Assembly (NCBI GenBank): GCA_020028595.1
Contig: JAIBHQ010000086.1
Span: 1 to 5,294, forward strand
Origin: Nitrospirota bacterium
Lineage (GTDB): Bacteria; Nitrospirota; Nitrospiria; Nitrospirales; Nitrospiraceae
Direction of reading: 5' to 3'
DNA: 5,294 nt
Each line of letters starts with the position of its first letter. The first letter of the stretch is position 1. The position numbers and the translations under genes are program-made. Of the stretch, positions 1 to 5,294 are shown piece by piece. The notes beneath the pieces are model-generated. The model was not told the DNA's origin and searched no databases. It saw nothing but the letters and a program-made list of their open reading frames with translations.

Positions 1-317
1 CCTTCGTGGTTCTCCGGCAAATACTCCGTGATCGGCATCCCGTCTTCCCGCACGAACAGCAGGCAGTGGCAGTATTTGTAGATATGCATCTCATCGCAGG
101 CGCAGATCCAGCGGCGCAGCTTCGCTTCTTCTTTCTTGTCTTTGTAAAAGTTACACGGGCAGAGCGGCTTGCCCAGTTCATCCACGTGGGCGGCCAGACC
201 CTTGACGACGGCTTCGGTCACGGCCTGGTTGGGATGCATGGTCGTGCCGCTCTTCTCGGCAAAGCCCTTCACGTACTTCCACATCTTGTCGAGGCTCTCT
301 TTGCGTGGCTCGGGCAT
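1..317 (-). CDS. ftrC: Ferredoxin:thioredoxin reductase catalytic chain, 3' end cut by window edge
   Basis: The catalytic subunit of ferredoxin:thioredoxin reductase takes electrons from reduced ferredoxin and reduces the disulfide of thioredoxin, using a 4Fe-4S cluster beside a redox-active cysteine pair, in the cytoplasm. The 105 visible codons show the whole family signature: C53-P-C55, sixteen residues, C72-A-C74, eight residues, C83-H-C85. This is the classic CPC-X16-CPC-X8-CHC spacing, with alanine replacing proline in the middle pair. By comparison with the cyanobacterial enzyme, C55 and C85 form the active disulfide, C53, C72, C74 and C83 bind the cluster, and H84 is the catalytic histidine. 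The family usually has about 110-120 residues, so little is missing. The start is the only ATG in range; no upstream in-frame start was found back into the preceding gene. The ribosome site is weak (GGA). It lies 13 bases after the PilZ stop codon, so it is probably co-transcribed. No variable (FtrV) subunit is visible. Family assignment is very secure. Confidence 0.95.
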   Translation of the reverse strand, partial: MPEPRKESLDKMWKYVKGFAEKSGTTMHPNQAVTEAVVKGLAAHVDELGKPLCPCNFYKDKKEEAKLRRWICACDEMHIYKYCHCLLFVREDGMPITEYLPENHE

Positions 318-330
318 ACCGATCCAGAGA

Positions 331-810
331 TTACGTTTTCGCGCTGGGCTGAGTGCCCAGAAAGACCCGGAGCCGCTCGCGTTGCGAGGCCTGGATGTCG
401 ACGAACTCCACGCCGAATGTATCCCCTTTGACCCATCGCACGACACCCCGCTCGACCTTGAGCGGCCGAGGGTAGTCGGGAAGGAACAGATCAACCTTTA
501 GAGAGGCGCCCGCTTCAGGGATGGTTTGGCATTGGAGCTTGCATCCCGTCTTGGACAGGTCATTGACGAGTCCCTCCCCCTCCAGCCCGCTGCCCGAGAA
601 AAAGGCCCGGCATGCGATCTTGTGGCGGGCCGCGATGCGGGGCTTCTCGGGGGGATGTTCCTTCAATTCCTTCATCAATTCCTGCCCCTCGCTCTTCGAG
701 AGCCATCCCTTGCGTGCCAGCAGGCTCAGCAGTGCAGCTGCTTCCATTCTGTAGGAGACCACCAGCGCCTTGAGCGAGGTGAGGTCGCGCGGGTCAATCA
801 GTTCAGGCAT
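331..810 (-). CDS. PilZ-domain protein, probable cyclic di-GMP receptor
   Basis: This 159-residue soluble protein ends in a PilZ domain (about residues 55-152), the family that binds cyclic di-GMP and changes the activity of a partner protein. Both nucleotide-binding motifs are intact: R58-I-A-A-R62 (RxxxR) and D84-L-S86-K-T-G89 (D/NxSxxG). The late strand GVEFVD (133-138) is also typical. Residues 10-52 are predicted by eye to be two or three amphipathic helices, with no known domain recognised; they may dimerise or contact the partner. There is no signal peptide or membrane segment. The start has a good GAGG ribosome site seven bases upstream. The gene lies between the Rieske oxygenase (20-base gap) and the thioredoxin reductase chain (13-base gap) and probably shares their transcript. 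That suggests, but does not show, that cyclic di-GMP tunes one of these redox enzymes. The target is unknown; the domain call is firm. Confidence 0.9.
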   Translation of the reverse strand: MPELIDPRDLTSLKALVVSYRMEAAALLSLLARKGWLSKSEGQELMKELKEHPPEKPRIAARHKIACRAFFSGSGLEGEGLVNDLSKTGCKLQCQTIPEAGASLKVDLFLPDYPRPLKVERGVVRWVKGDTFGVEFVDIQASQRERLRVFLGTQPSAKT

Positions 811-817
811 GGGTCAT

Positions 818-821
818 CCTC
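818..821 (-). promoter_or_regulatory. Ribosome binding site of the PilZ gene
   Basis: Read on the minus strand this is GAGG, seven bases before the ATG at 810, inside the 20-base gap after the Rieske stop codon. It is the clearest ribosome site in the leftward operon and fixes the PilZ start. Confidence 0.65.
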
Positions 822-830
822 GTTTCCAGT

Positions 831-1904
831 CTAGGTGCGCCAGCGGAGCGTGACCGGTCCCTTCAGGGGATGGTCCAGCGCGCCACCGTGCTGTTGGACG
901 GCGAGATAGGCCGCCTTCAATTTCACATACCATTTGGCCGGCGCGTCGGGGTCGCCGACCAGCATCAACGGCGGATCGTGCCGCAGCCCGATCGCCTGCC
1001 TCCCCATCACGGTCGTGTCCTGATTGAGAAACGCCCGGCCGAACAGCCGCAGGAGGGTTTTCGAGAACGGCAGCCAGCGGAGGCAATCCCAGGCCGCGCA
1101 AAAATCCATGCGGCATTCCGTGTCGGAAATCGGCGTGATCATCGTGCGCGAGAGGAACCACTGGGAGCCGGATTGAATGGTTTCGATGCGGATGTTCGGG
1201 AGCAGAAAATCAATCGTGACGGTCGGCGCGCCTCCCGACAGGCCGACCAGTTTATAGACTGAGCTGTTGCTCGAGGCCGGATGGGAGATCATCCGGAAGC
1301 CGAGCGGGAGCGGCTCGTAGGTTTTGGATTTTTCGCGGATGGTCGCGCGGCTGCGCCACCAGGGACTCCGGTGGACGAAGGGGCCGTGTGCCGGGTCGAT
1401 CAACCCGACGAGGCCATTGTCGATCGTCGAGGTCAGCGGCACGGAAATGTGGAGCGTGCGGTAAGACTTGGAGAGCACGGGGAGCGCGGGCGGGTCGGGC
1501 AGTCCGGCCGGCACGCCCTGCTTGTCGGGCACGTACACCCACACATAGCCGTCCCGGTCCCGGGCGGGATAGGTGGTGACGCCGATCTTCTCCGGCTGCA
1601 CGCCCGAATCGGCGACGAGCGCCGGAATGTCCCGGCAGCGTCCCGTGGTATCGAATTGCCAGCCGTGGTACGAGCATTCGATCCGCTCGCCGTCGAAACA
1701 GCCGAACGAGAGCGGCATGGCACGGTGCGGGCAGATGTCGCGCAGCGCGGCCACGCGGCCCTGCCGGTCGCGGCAGATGACCAGCGGAAGCCCGGCCAGT
1801 GTCTGGGCTTTCATCTGCCCGGCCCGCACGTCCGACGACAGCAGGGCGGCATACCAGAAACCGGTCAGCGGCTGACTCTGGGGTTCGTTGGAAGAGGTGT
1901 TCAT
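831..1904 (-). CDS. Rieske [2Fe-2S] non-heme iron oxygenase, PaO/TIC55-like
   Basis: This 357-residue protein is the oxygenase component of a Rieske mononuclear-iron oxygenase, which passes electrons from a ferredoxin or reductase through a 2Fe-2S cluster to an iron site that activates O2. The N-terminal Rieske domain (about 14-125) has C58-P-H60, then C77-S-Y-H80, the full 2Fe-2S ligand set. The catalytic domain has D170-P-A-H173-G-P-F-V-H178, the D-x2-H-x4-H iron motif, and D296 in NQDTTVMGRQ is a likely third ligand. The DPAH form and the QD...Q form recall the pheophorbide a oxygenase/TIC55 group rather than classic aromatic dioxygenases, but the C-terminal membrane segments and CxxC of plant PaO are absent. 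Substrate is unknown. No reductase, ferredoxin or beta subunit is adjacent in view. The ATG at 1904 is the only in-frame start before an upstream stop at 1974-1976, and keeps the conserved FWYAA strand; it has no clear ribosome site. It is first in the leftward operon. Confidence 0.92.
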   Translation of the reverse strand: MNTSSNEPQSQPLTGFWYAALLSSDVRAGQMKAQTLAGLPLVICRDRQGRVAALRDICPHRAMPLSFGCFDGERIECSYHGWQFDTTGRCRDIPALVADSGVQPEKIGVTTYPARDRDGYVWVYVPDKQGVPAGLPDPPALPVLSKSYRTLHISVPLTSTIDNGLVGLIDPAHGPFVHRSPWWRSRATIREKSKTYEPLPLGFRMISHPASSNSSVYKLVGLSGGAPTVTIDFLLPNIRIETIQSGSQWFLSRTMITPISDTECRMDFCAAWDCLRWLPFSKTLLRLFGRAFLNQDTTVMGRQAIGLRHDPPLMLVGDPDAPAKWYVKLKAAYLAVQQHGGALDHPLKGPVTLRWRT

Positions 1905-1931
1905 GATGATGCGCGAATGGTTGCGCGCCTC

Positions 1932-1960
1932 AGGATAGTCGAACGCCGGCGCCGGTGCAA
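1932..1960 (-). promoter_or_regulatory. Probable sigma70-type promoter of the Rieske-PilZ-FTR operon
   Basis: On the minus strand TTGCAC (1960-1955) is followed after 17 bases by TATCCT (1937-1932). Transcription would start near 1925, giving a leader of about 20 bases before the ATG at 1904. The -35 box matches four or five consensus positions, the -10 box four. This is a by-eye match in GC-rich DNA. Confidence 0.5.
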
Positions 1961-1990
1961 GGCTATTGGACGATCACATCGCGCGCGCAG

Positions 1991-2019
1991 TTTACAAGCG
2001 CTGGCCCCTCCTTTACAAT
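1991..2019 (+). promoter_or_regulatory. Probable sigma70-type promoter of the VWA gene
   Basis: TTTACA (1991-1996) is followed after exactly 17 bases by TACAAT (2014-2019), each one base from consensus. The start would be near 2026, leaving a leader of about 114 bases that contains the heptamer repeat. A promoter here also argues against the upstream TTG at 1966 being the start of the coding sequence, because that codon would lie ahead of the transcript. Confidence 0.6.
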
Positions 2020-2036
2020 CCGCGCAACTCGCCTAC

Positions 2037-2089
2037 AAGGCGAGGGGCGCGAGACGAGAATTCAGTCCCGCGGCTCGGGGCTCGCGGCT
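2037..2089. repeat. GC-rich heptamer inverted-repeat element, copy A (leader copy)
   Basis: The left part consists of degenerate 7-base units of GRGRCGC type (for example GGGGCGC then GAGACGA). A short non-repetitive middle follows, then units of the opposite orientation (GCGGCTC, GGGGCTC, GCGGCTG). CGCGAG at 2048-2053 can pair with CTCGCG at 2081-2086. It shares exact runs with copy B at 3481-3543: GGGGCGCGAGAC (2044-2055 and 3495-3506) and CCCGCGGCTCG (2067-2077 and 3520-3530). It lies between the predicted promoter and the start codon of the VWA gene, so it would be transcribed as a hairpin in the leader. It looks like a dispersed intergenic repeat; whether it is mobile or functional is not shown. 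Confidence 0.7.
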
Positions 2090-2123
2090 GCTATTTCACG
2101 CGTCAGACTTTGCATCTTGCACC

Positions 2124-2127
2124 AAGG
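2124..2127 (+). promoter_or_regulatory. Weak ribosome binding site of the VWA gene
   Basis: AAGG ends 12 bases before the ATG at 2140. The spacing is long, so the site is weak, but it supports this ATG better than any earlier start: the leading 58 in-frame codons encode repeat-derived and promoter sequence. Confidence 0.4.
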
Positions 2128-2139
2128 CAACACTGCACG

Positions 2140-5100
2140 ATGAATACAGAAGAAACATTGATCGCTCGCTTGGCCGACGCCCTTGGTGAGGCCCCGGCGC
2201 GTGAATTGGCGGGCGAAATGGAACGGGCCGGCCAAACCGTCGCGGTGCTGGCGCTGCTGGGCGAATTGCGCGAGGTGTCGGCAAAGGCGGAGGCGGGTGC
2301 CGTCGAAACCCTGCCGGAGTTGCAGCGGCGGGGCGGCCTGTCCGATGTGGTCGCCTGGCTCGATCTGGGGGTCGCGCTCGCCGAATCCTCCGGCGCGGCG
2401 GCGTTGAAATATTGGAAGGACAGCCCGCTGGTGCTGGGATTGCTGGAGCCGGCGATGCGCGGGTCTGTGCTGTCGCTCGCTTTGGAACTGGCCGAGGACG
2501 ATCCGAACGTCGCCCTGGAATTTTTCCGCCGGACGCCGGAACTGCTGACCCTGCTGCCGGCATCCGATCTCCGCGCCTGGGCCGAGGCCTGCGCGGAGTT
2601 GGCGAAGGTCGAGTATGTGCTGGGGATCGAGTTTGTCCGGCAGGTGCCCGCCGTGGCGCAGGCGCTGCCGCTCGAGCTGGTCCGCCCGTGGATCCGGTTC
2701 GGCATGAAGCTGGTGACGCAGAACAGTCTGGGCAAGACCGATTACGTCGGCACGCTGGAGTTTTTCCGGACAAGTCCGGCGATTCTGGGCGACATTGCCG
2801 GCCCGGTTCGTGCCGGGGTGATTGACGTCGGCTCCGTTGTGGCCGATCGCTCGCCGCAACTCGCGATTGATTTTCTGGCCGAAGCCCCCGCGCTGTTACG
2901 GCGCCTGCCGTCCGACGACTGGCGGCAGCGCGTGATGCGCTACGCGCCGCTGGTGGCCGAGCGGGATGCGGACGCCGCCGTGAGCTACATGCGCCGGTGC
3001 CCGGAAATCATCGCGCTGCTGGGCGAGACGCCTGATACGCAGGCCAGGTTCGAACAATGGTTCAAGGGCGGAATGGAAGTGCTGGAGTTCAGCGCCGACG
3101 GCGCGCGCGCGTATTTTGCGCTGGAAACGAAGAAGGCGCTGGCCTCGGTCGAACAGGCGATGAGCGGCGTGCCGCTTCGCAAGATCGCACGATCGCTGAA
3201 GCTGTTTGCACAGGGTCTCTGCGGTTTCGACGTGGCCATTCACTCGCTGCCGGAAACACTGGAGCCGGGCAAGGAGCCGCCGCGCGCGACGGTCAGCGCT
3301 GACGGCCGGACCATTTTGCTGCCGTCGTTGTTGCGGCGGTATCCCACGTACGAGGAAAACATCCGGCTCTATACGGTGATGGCGGCCCACGAGGTCGGGC
3401 ATTTGGAATTCGGCACGTACGCGCTCGCAATGGAGCAGCTGGACGATCTGATCGCGGAAGTGCACGCTCGCTACAGCCGCGAGGCACGAGACGCGGGGCG
3501 CGAGACCTCCAGTTCCAGGCCCGCGGCTCGCGGCTCGAGGCCCGATGCCAATATCCGGACTTTGGCGCAGTTGTTTGCGTTGTACCCGCAGCCGGGCGTG
3601 ATCCGTGATCTGTGGACCGTTCTGGAAGACGCGAGGGTGGAATATCTGCTCCGGCACGAATACCCGGGCCTGAAGGCCGATCTGGCCCGGCAGGCGCAGG
3701 ACGCCATTCGTACCCACACGCTGACACAGGGGATGACGGTCCGCGAGATCGTGGTGGACGCGCTGTTGCTGCTCTCCACCGCCGAGCCCGGCATGTTTCG
3801 AGTCCCCGATTCGATTGCGGGTGTCGTTGAGCGGGCCTGGGCGCAGTGCCAATCGATCTTGCACCCGACTGCCACGGCGGCCGATGTGGTCCGAGTGGCC
3901 GACCGTGTGTATGTATTGCTGGATGAGCTGTTGACACCCGTGACACTCAGGCAGCAGACCGACGATCCGAAACAGGAACCCGAAACTGACCTCGGTGTCG
4001 GTCCGACAGCTTCCGAGACACAGACGGACCAGTACAAGCCGATCACCAACTGGGTCTATCGCGGCGCGATGAATCCCGACATCATCGGGACGAAGCCGGG
4101 AGACGTCGGCGAGTCGGGGCAATCCACGGCGCCGGTGGGCACTGAAGGATCTGGAATCACGACGTCGAATGCGCCCGGAGGGACTCGGGAAGGATCGAAA
4201 CCGGCTCCGACCGCGTCCGGCGTGGGACTGGCCGAACCGCATCGCATGGCCGGCACGACGCCCGATTCGGCGGCGGATCAAATATTGAATGTCGGTGACG
4301 ACCGGCGCGGCACGCATGCCGCCGGATCACTGTCCGATCGGGTGTTTCTGTACGATGAGTGGGACGGCCTCATTCAGGATTATCGTTCGCGCTGGTGCCG
4401 CGTGGTTGAGCAGACGGCGGCGGAAGCCACGGCGGACTTCGCCGAGTTGACTCTGGCCGCGCACGGACCGGCCGTACGGCTGCTGCGCCGCTATTTCGAG
4501 AGCATCCGCCCGCCGGGGCTGCGGCGCGTGCACGGGCAGACTGATGGAGAGGAGATCGATCTCGATGCGCTGGTCCGGCGCGCGGCCGATCAGGCGGCGG
4601 GGGCGGAGCCTTCCGACCGCATCTACATCCGGCGCGAAAAACGCGAGCGGAACGTGGCGGTGGCGTTCCTGGTGGATTTGAGCGGCTCGACCAGCCGGCA
4701 ACTGGAAACGGGCAGCCGGCGGGTGATCGACGTCGAGAAGGAAGGATTGGTCCTGCTCTGCGAAGCGCTGGAGGCGGTCGGCGATCAATATGCCATCTAC
4801 GGATACTCGGGACGGGGGCGGGCGCAGGTGGACTTCGTCGTGATGAAGGAGTTCGACGAGCGCGACCGGAACCTGCCGGCTCGCCGCATCGGCGCCGTGA
4901 CGCCGCTGCACCAGAACCGCGACGGCGCGGCCATCCGACACGCCACGGCCAAGCTGCTGGCGCGGGATGCTCGGATCAAGCTGTTGGTGCTGTTGAGCGA
5001 CGGCAAACCCCTGGACGATGGCTACGCGGACGAATATGCGCTGGAGGACACGAAGCGGGCGCTGCGGGAAGCGCGCATGGCCGGGGTGGACCCCTTCTGT

Positions 5101-5229
5101 ATCACGGTGGACCGCAACGCCGACGATTATCTGAAGCGCATGTACGGCGACGTGAATTTTCTGGTCATTGATCGAATCGCGGCCCTGCCGGAACGGCTGC
5201 CGCGCATTTATCAGCGCTTGACGGCGTAA
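2140..5229 (+). CDS. NorD/CbbO-type VWA protein with N-terminal helical repeats and HEVGH motif
   Basis: This is a 1029-residue cytoplasmic protein with no signal peptide. Residues 69-332 hold about seven tandem helical repeats of roughly 37 residues, each with a core like ALEFFRRTPELLTLLP. A central domain follows with H417-E-V-G-H421 (HExxH, a possible metal site) and LEDARVE (495-501). Residues about 605-730 form a Gly/Thr/Pro-rich, probably disordered linker. Y738-D-E-W-D and W752-C753 match the NorD/CbbO signature. The C-terminal VWA domain (about 835-1029) has MIDAS residues D846-L-S848-G-S850, the family motif GAAIRHAT (929-936) and D954 in LSDGKP. Known relatives pair with a MoxR-type AAA+ ATPase: NorQ/NorD activates nitric oxide reductase and CbbQ/CbbO activates Rubisco. 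The target here is unknown and no ATPase is in view. At 1029 residues it is clearly longer than usual NorD (about 640) or CbbO (about 780). The ATG at 2140 was preferred over TTG 1966, which precedes the predicted promoter. A repeat element lies in frame at residues 448-468. Confidence 0.88.
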   Translation: MNTEETLIARLADALGEAPARELAGEMERAGQTVAVLALLGELREVSAKAEAGAVETLPELQRRGGLSDVVAWLDLGVALAESSGAAALKYWKDSPLVLGLLEPAMRGSVLSLALELAEDDPNVALEFFRRTPELLTLLPASDLRAWAEACAELAKVEYVLGIEFVRQVPAVAQALPLELVRPWIRFGMKLVTQNSLGKTDYVGTLEFFRTSPAILGDIAGPVRAGVIDVGSVVADRSPQLAIDFLAEAPALLRRLPSDDWRQRVMRYAPLVAERDADAAVSYMRRCPEIIALLGETPDTQARFEQWFKGGMEVLEFSADGARAYFALETKKALASVEQAMSGVPLRKIARSLKLFAQGLCGFDVAIHSLPETLEPGKEPPRATVSADGRTILLPSLLRRYPTYEENIRLYTVMAAHEVGHLEFGTYALAMEQLDDLIAEVHARYSREARDAGRETSSSRPAARGSRPDANIRTLAQLFALYPQPGVIRDLWTVLEDARVEYLLRHEYPGLKADLARQAQDAIRTHTLTQGMTVREIVVDALLLLSTAEPGMFRVPDSIAGVVERAWAQCQSILHPTATAADVVRVADRVYVLLDELLTPVTLRQQTDDPKQEPETDLGVGPTASETQTDQYKPITNWVYRGAMNPDIIGTKPGDVGESGQSTAPVGTEGSGITTSNAPGGTREGSKPAPTASGVGLAEPHRMAGTTPDSAADQILNVGDDRRGTHAAGSLSDRVFLYDEWDGLIQDYRSRWCRVVEQTAAEATADFAELTLAAHGPAVRLLRRYFESIRPPGLRRVHGQTDGEEIDLDALVRRAADQAAGAEPSDRIYIRREKRERNVAVAFLVDLSGSTSRQLETGSRRVIDVEKEGLVLLCEALEAVGDQYAIYGYSGRGRAQVDFVVMKEFDERDRNLPARRIGAVTPLHQNRDGAAIRHATAKLLARDARIKLLVLLSDGKPLDDGYADEYALEDTKRALREARMAGVDPFCITVDRNADDYLKRMYGDVNFLVIDRIAALPERLPRIYQRLTA
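3481..3543. repeat. GC-rich heptamer inverted-repeat element, copy B, inside the VWA coding sequence
   Basis: Four left units can be read directly (GAGGCAC, GAGACGC, GGGGCGC, GAGACCT). A spacer follows (about 3509-3519), then inverted units GCGGCTC, GCGGCTC, GAGGCCC. CGCGAG (3499-3504) can pair with CTCGCG (3528-3533). It shares a 12-base and an 11-base run with copy A. It is translated without a frameshift as residues 448-468, an Arg/Ser/Ala-rich stretch unlike the hydrophobic-patterned flanks. It falls between the HEVGH helix and the LEDARVE region. The edges are approximate; if 63 bases is right, the length is a multiple of both 7 and 3. Confidence 0.72.
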
Positions 5230-5237
5230 GGTAGGTC

Positions 5238-5294
5238 ATAGGCTATGGGCTATAGGCAATGGGCAAGAATCATTTTCAATTACCTATAGCCTAT
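5238..5294. repeat. AT-richer heptamer inverted-repeat element after the VWA gene, cut by window edge
   Basis: Nine bases after the stop codon come 7-base units AGGCTAT, GGGCTAT, AGGCAAT, GGGCAAG. After a short spacer the opposite-strand form appears (ATTACCT, ATAGCCT). Bases 5247-5260 can pair with 5279-5292 over 14 positions with one mismatch and one G-T pair, leaving an 18-base loop. No T-run follows within the window, so a rho-independent terminator is not supported, though the hairpin may protect or end the transcript. The layout matches the GC-rich copies but the unit sequence differs. The element may continue past 5294. Confidence 0.7.

Noticed and set aside
6..431. Plus-strand open frame of 141 codons at the left end
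   Set aside because: The minus strand here encodes an unmistakable FTR catalytic chain and the end of the PilZ gene; the plus-strand protein resembles nothing.
1966..2139. An N-terminal extension of the VWA protein from the TTG at 1966 (58 extra residues)
   Set aside because: It would start ahead of the predicted promoter and translate the intergenic repeat. The ATG at 2140 starts a normal helical N-terminus.
1281..2189. Plus-strand open frame of 302 codons opposite the Rieske gene
   Set aside because: It is antisense to a protein with complete Rieske and iron motifs, has Arg/Gly-rich composition typical of GC-rich antisense frames, and runs through the intergenic region.
2037..3543. CRISPR array or direct-repeat pair of a transposon
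   Set aside because: There are only two GC-rich copies 1.4 kb apart, with internal inverted arms, no regular spacers and no transposase gene between them.
2896..4317. Minus-strand open frame of 473 codons opposite the VWA gene
   Set aside because: It is antisense to the well-supported VWA protein, with His/Arg/Gly-rich composition and no recognisable motif.
2140..5229. Rubisco activator CbbO or nitric oxide reductase activator NorD by name
   Set aside because: The family signatures fit, but no cbb or nor gene is in view and the N-terminal architecture and length differ, so no gene symbol is given.
5238..5294. Rho-independent terminator after the VWA gene
   Set aside because: The hairpin is AT-rich with a long loop and has no T-run after it in the window; the heptamer repeat reading explains it better.

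Overview
The window looks like GC-rich bacterial chromosome. The gene set fits a Nitrospira-like chemoautotroph: a catalytic subunit of ferredoxin:thioredoxin reductase, a ferredoxin-type Rieske oxygenase, a stand-alone PilZ protein and a large NorD/CbbO-type VWA protein. This taxonomic reading is inference from gene content and style; no taxonomic marker lies in the window.

Left half, minus strand (1-1904): three closely spaced genes read leftwards and probably form one operon. In transcription order they are a Rieske [2Fe-2S] oxygenase (831-1904), a two-motif PilZ c-di-GMP receptor (331-810) and a ferredoxin:thioredoxin reductase catalytic chain (1-317, its 3' end cut by the window edge). 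The gaps are 20 and 13 bases. The first and third genes both belong to ferredoxin-fed enzyme families, so the operon may join an oxygenase reaction, thiol redox control and a second-messenger sensor.

Middle (1905-2139): a divergent intergenic region with a good sigma70-like promoter pointing each way (TTGCAC-17-TATCCT leftwards, TTTACA-17-TACAAT rightwards). An inverted-repeat element built from degenerate 7-base units lies in the leader of the rightward gene.

Right half, plus strand (2140-5229): one 1029-residue protein of the NorD/CbbO class. It has about seven tandem helical repeats of roughly 37 residues, a central domain with an HEVGH motif and a LEDARVE motif, a long disordered linker, the YDEWD...WC signature, and a C-terminal VWA domain with a DLSGS MIDAS motif. 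Known relatives work with a MoxR-type AAA+ ATPase (NorQ or CbbQ) to activate a metalloenzyme; no such ATPase is in this window.

The most unusual feature is the repeat set. A GC-rich heptamer inverted repeat occurs once in the leader (about 2037-2089) and again, in frame, inside the VWA coding sequence (about 3481-3543). There it supplies a low-complexity segment between two conserved motifs. An AT-richer element with the same layout follows the stop codon (5238-5294).
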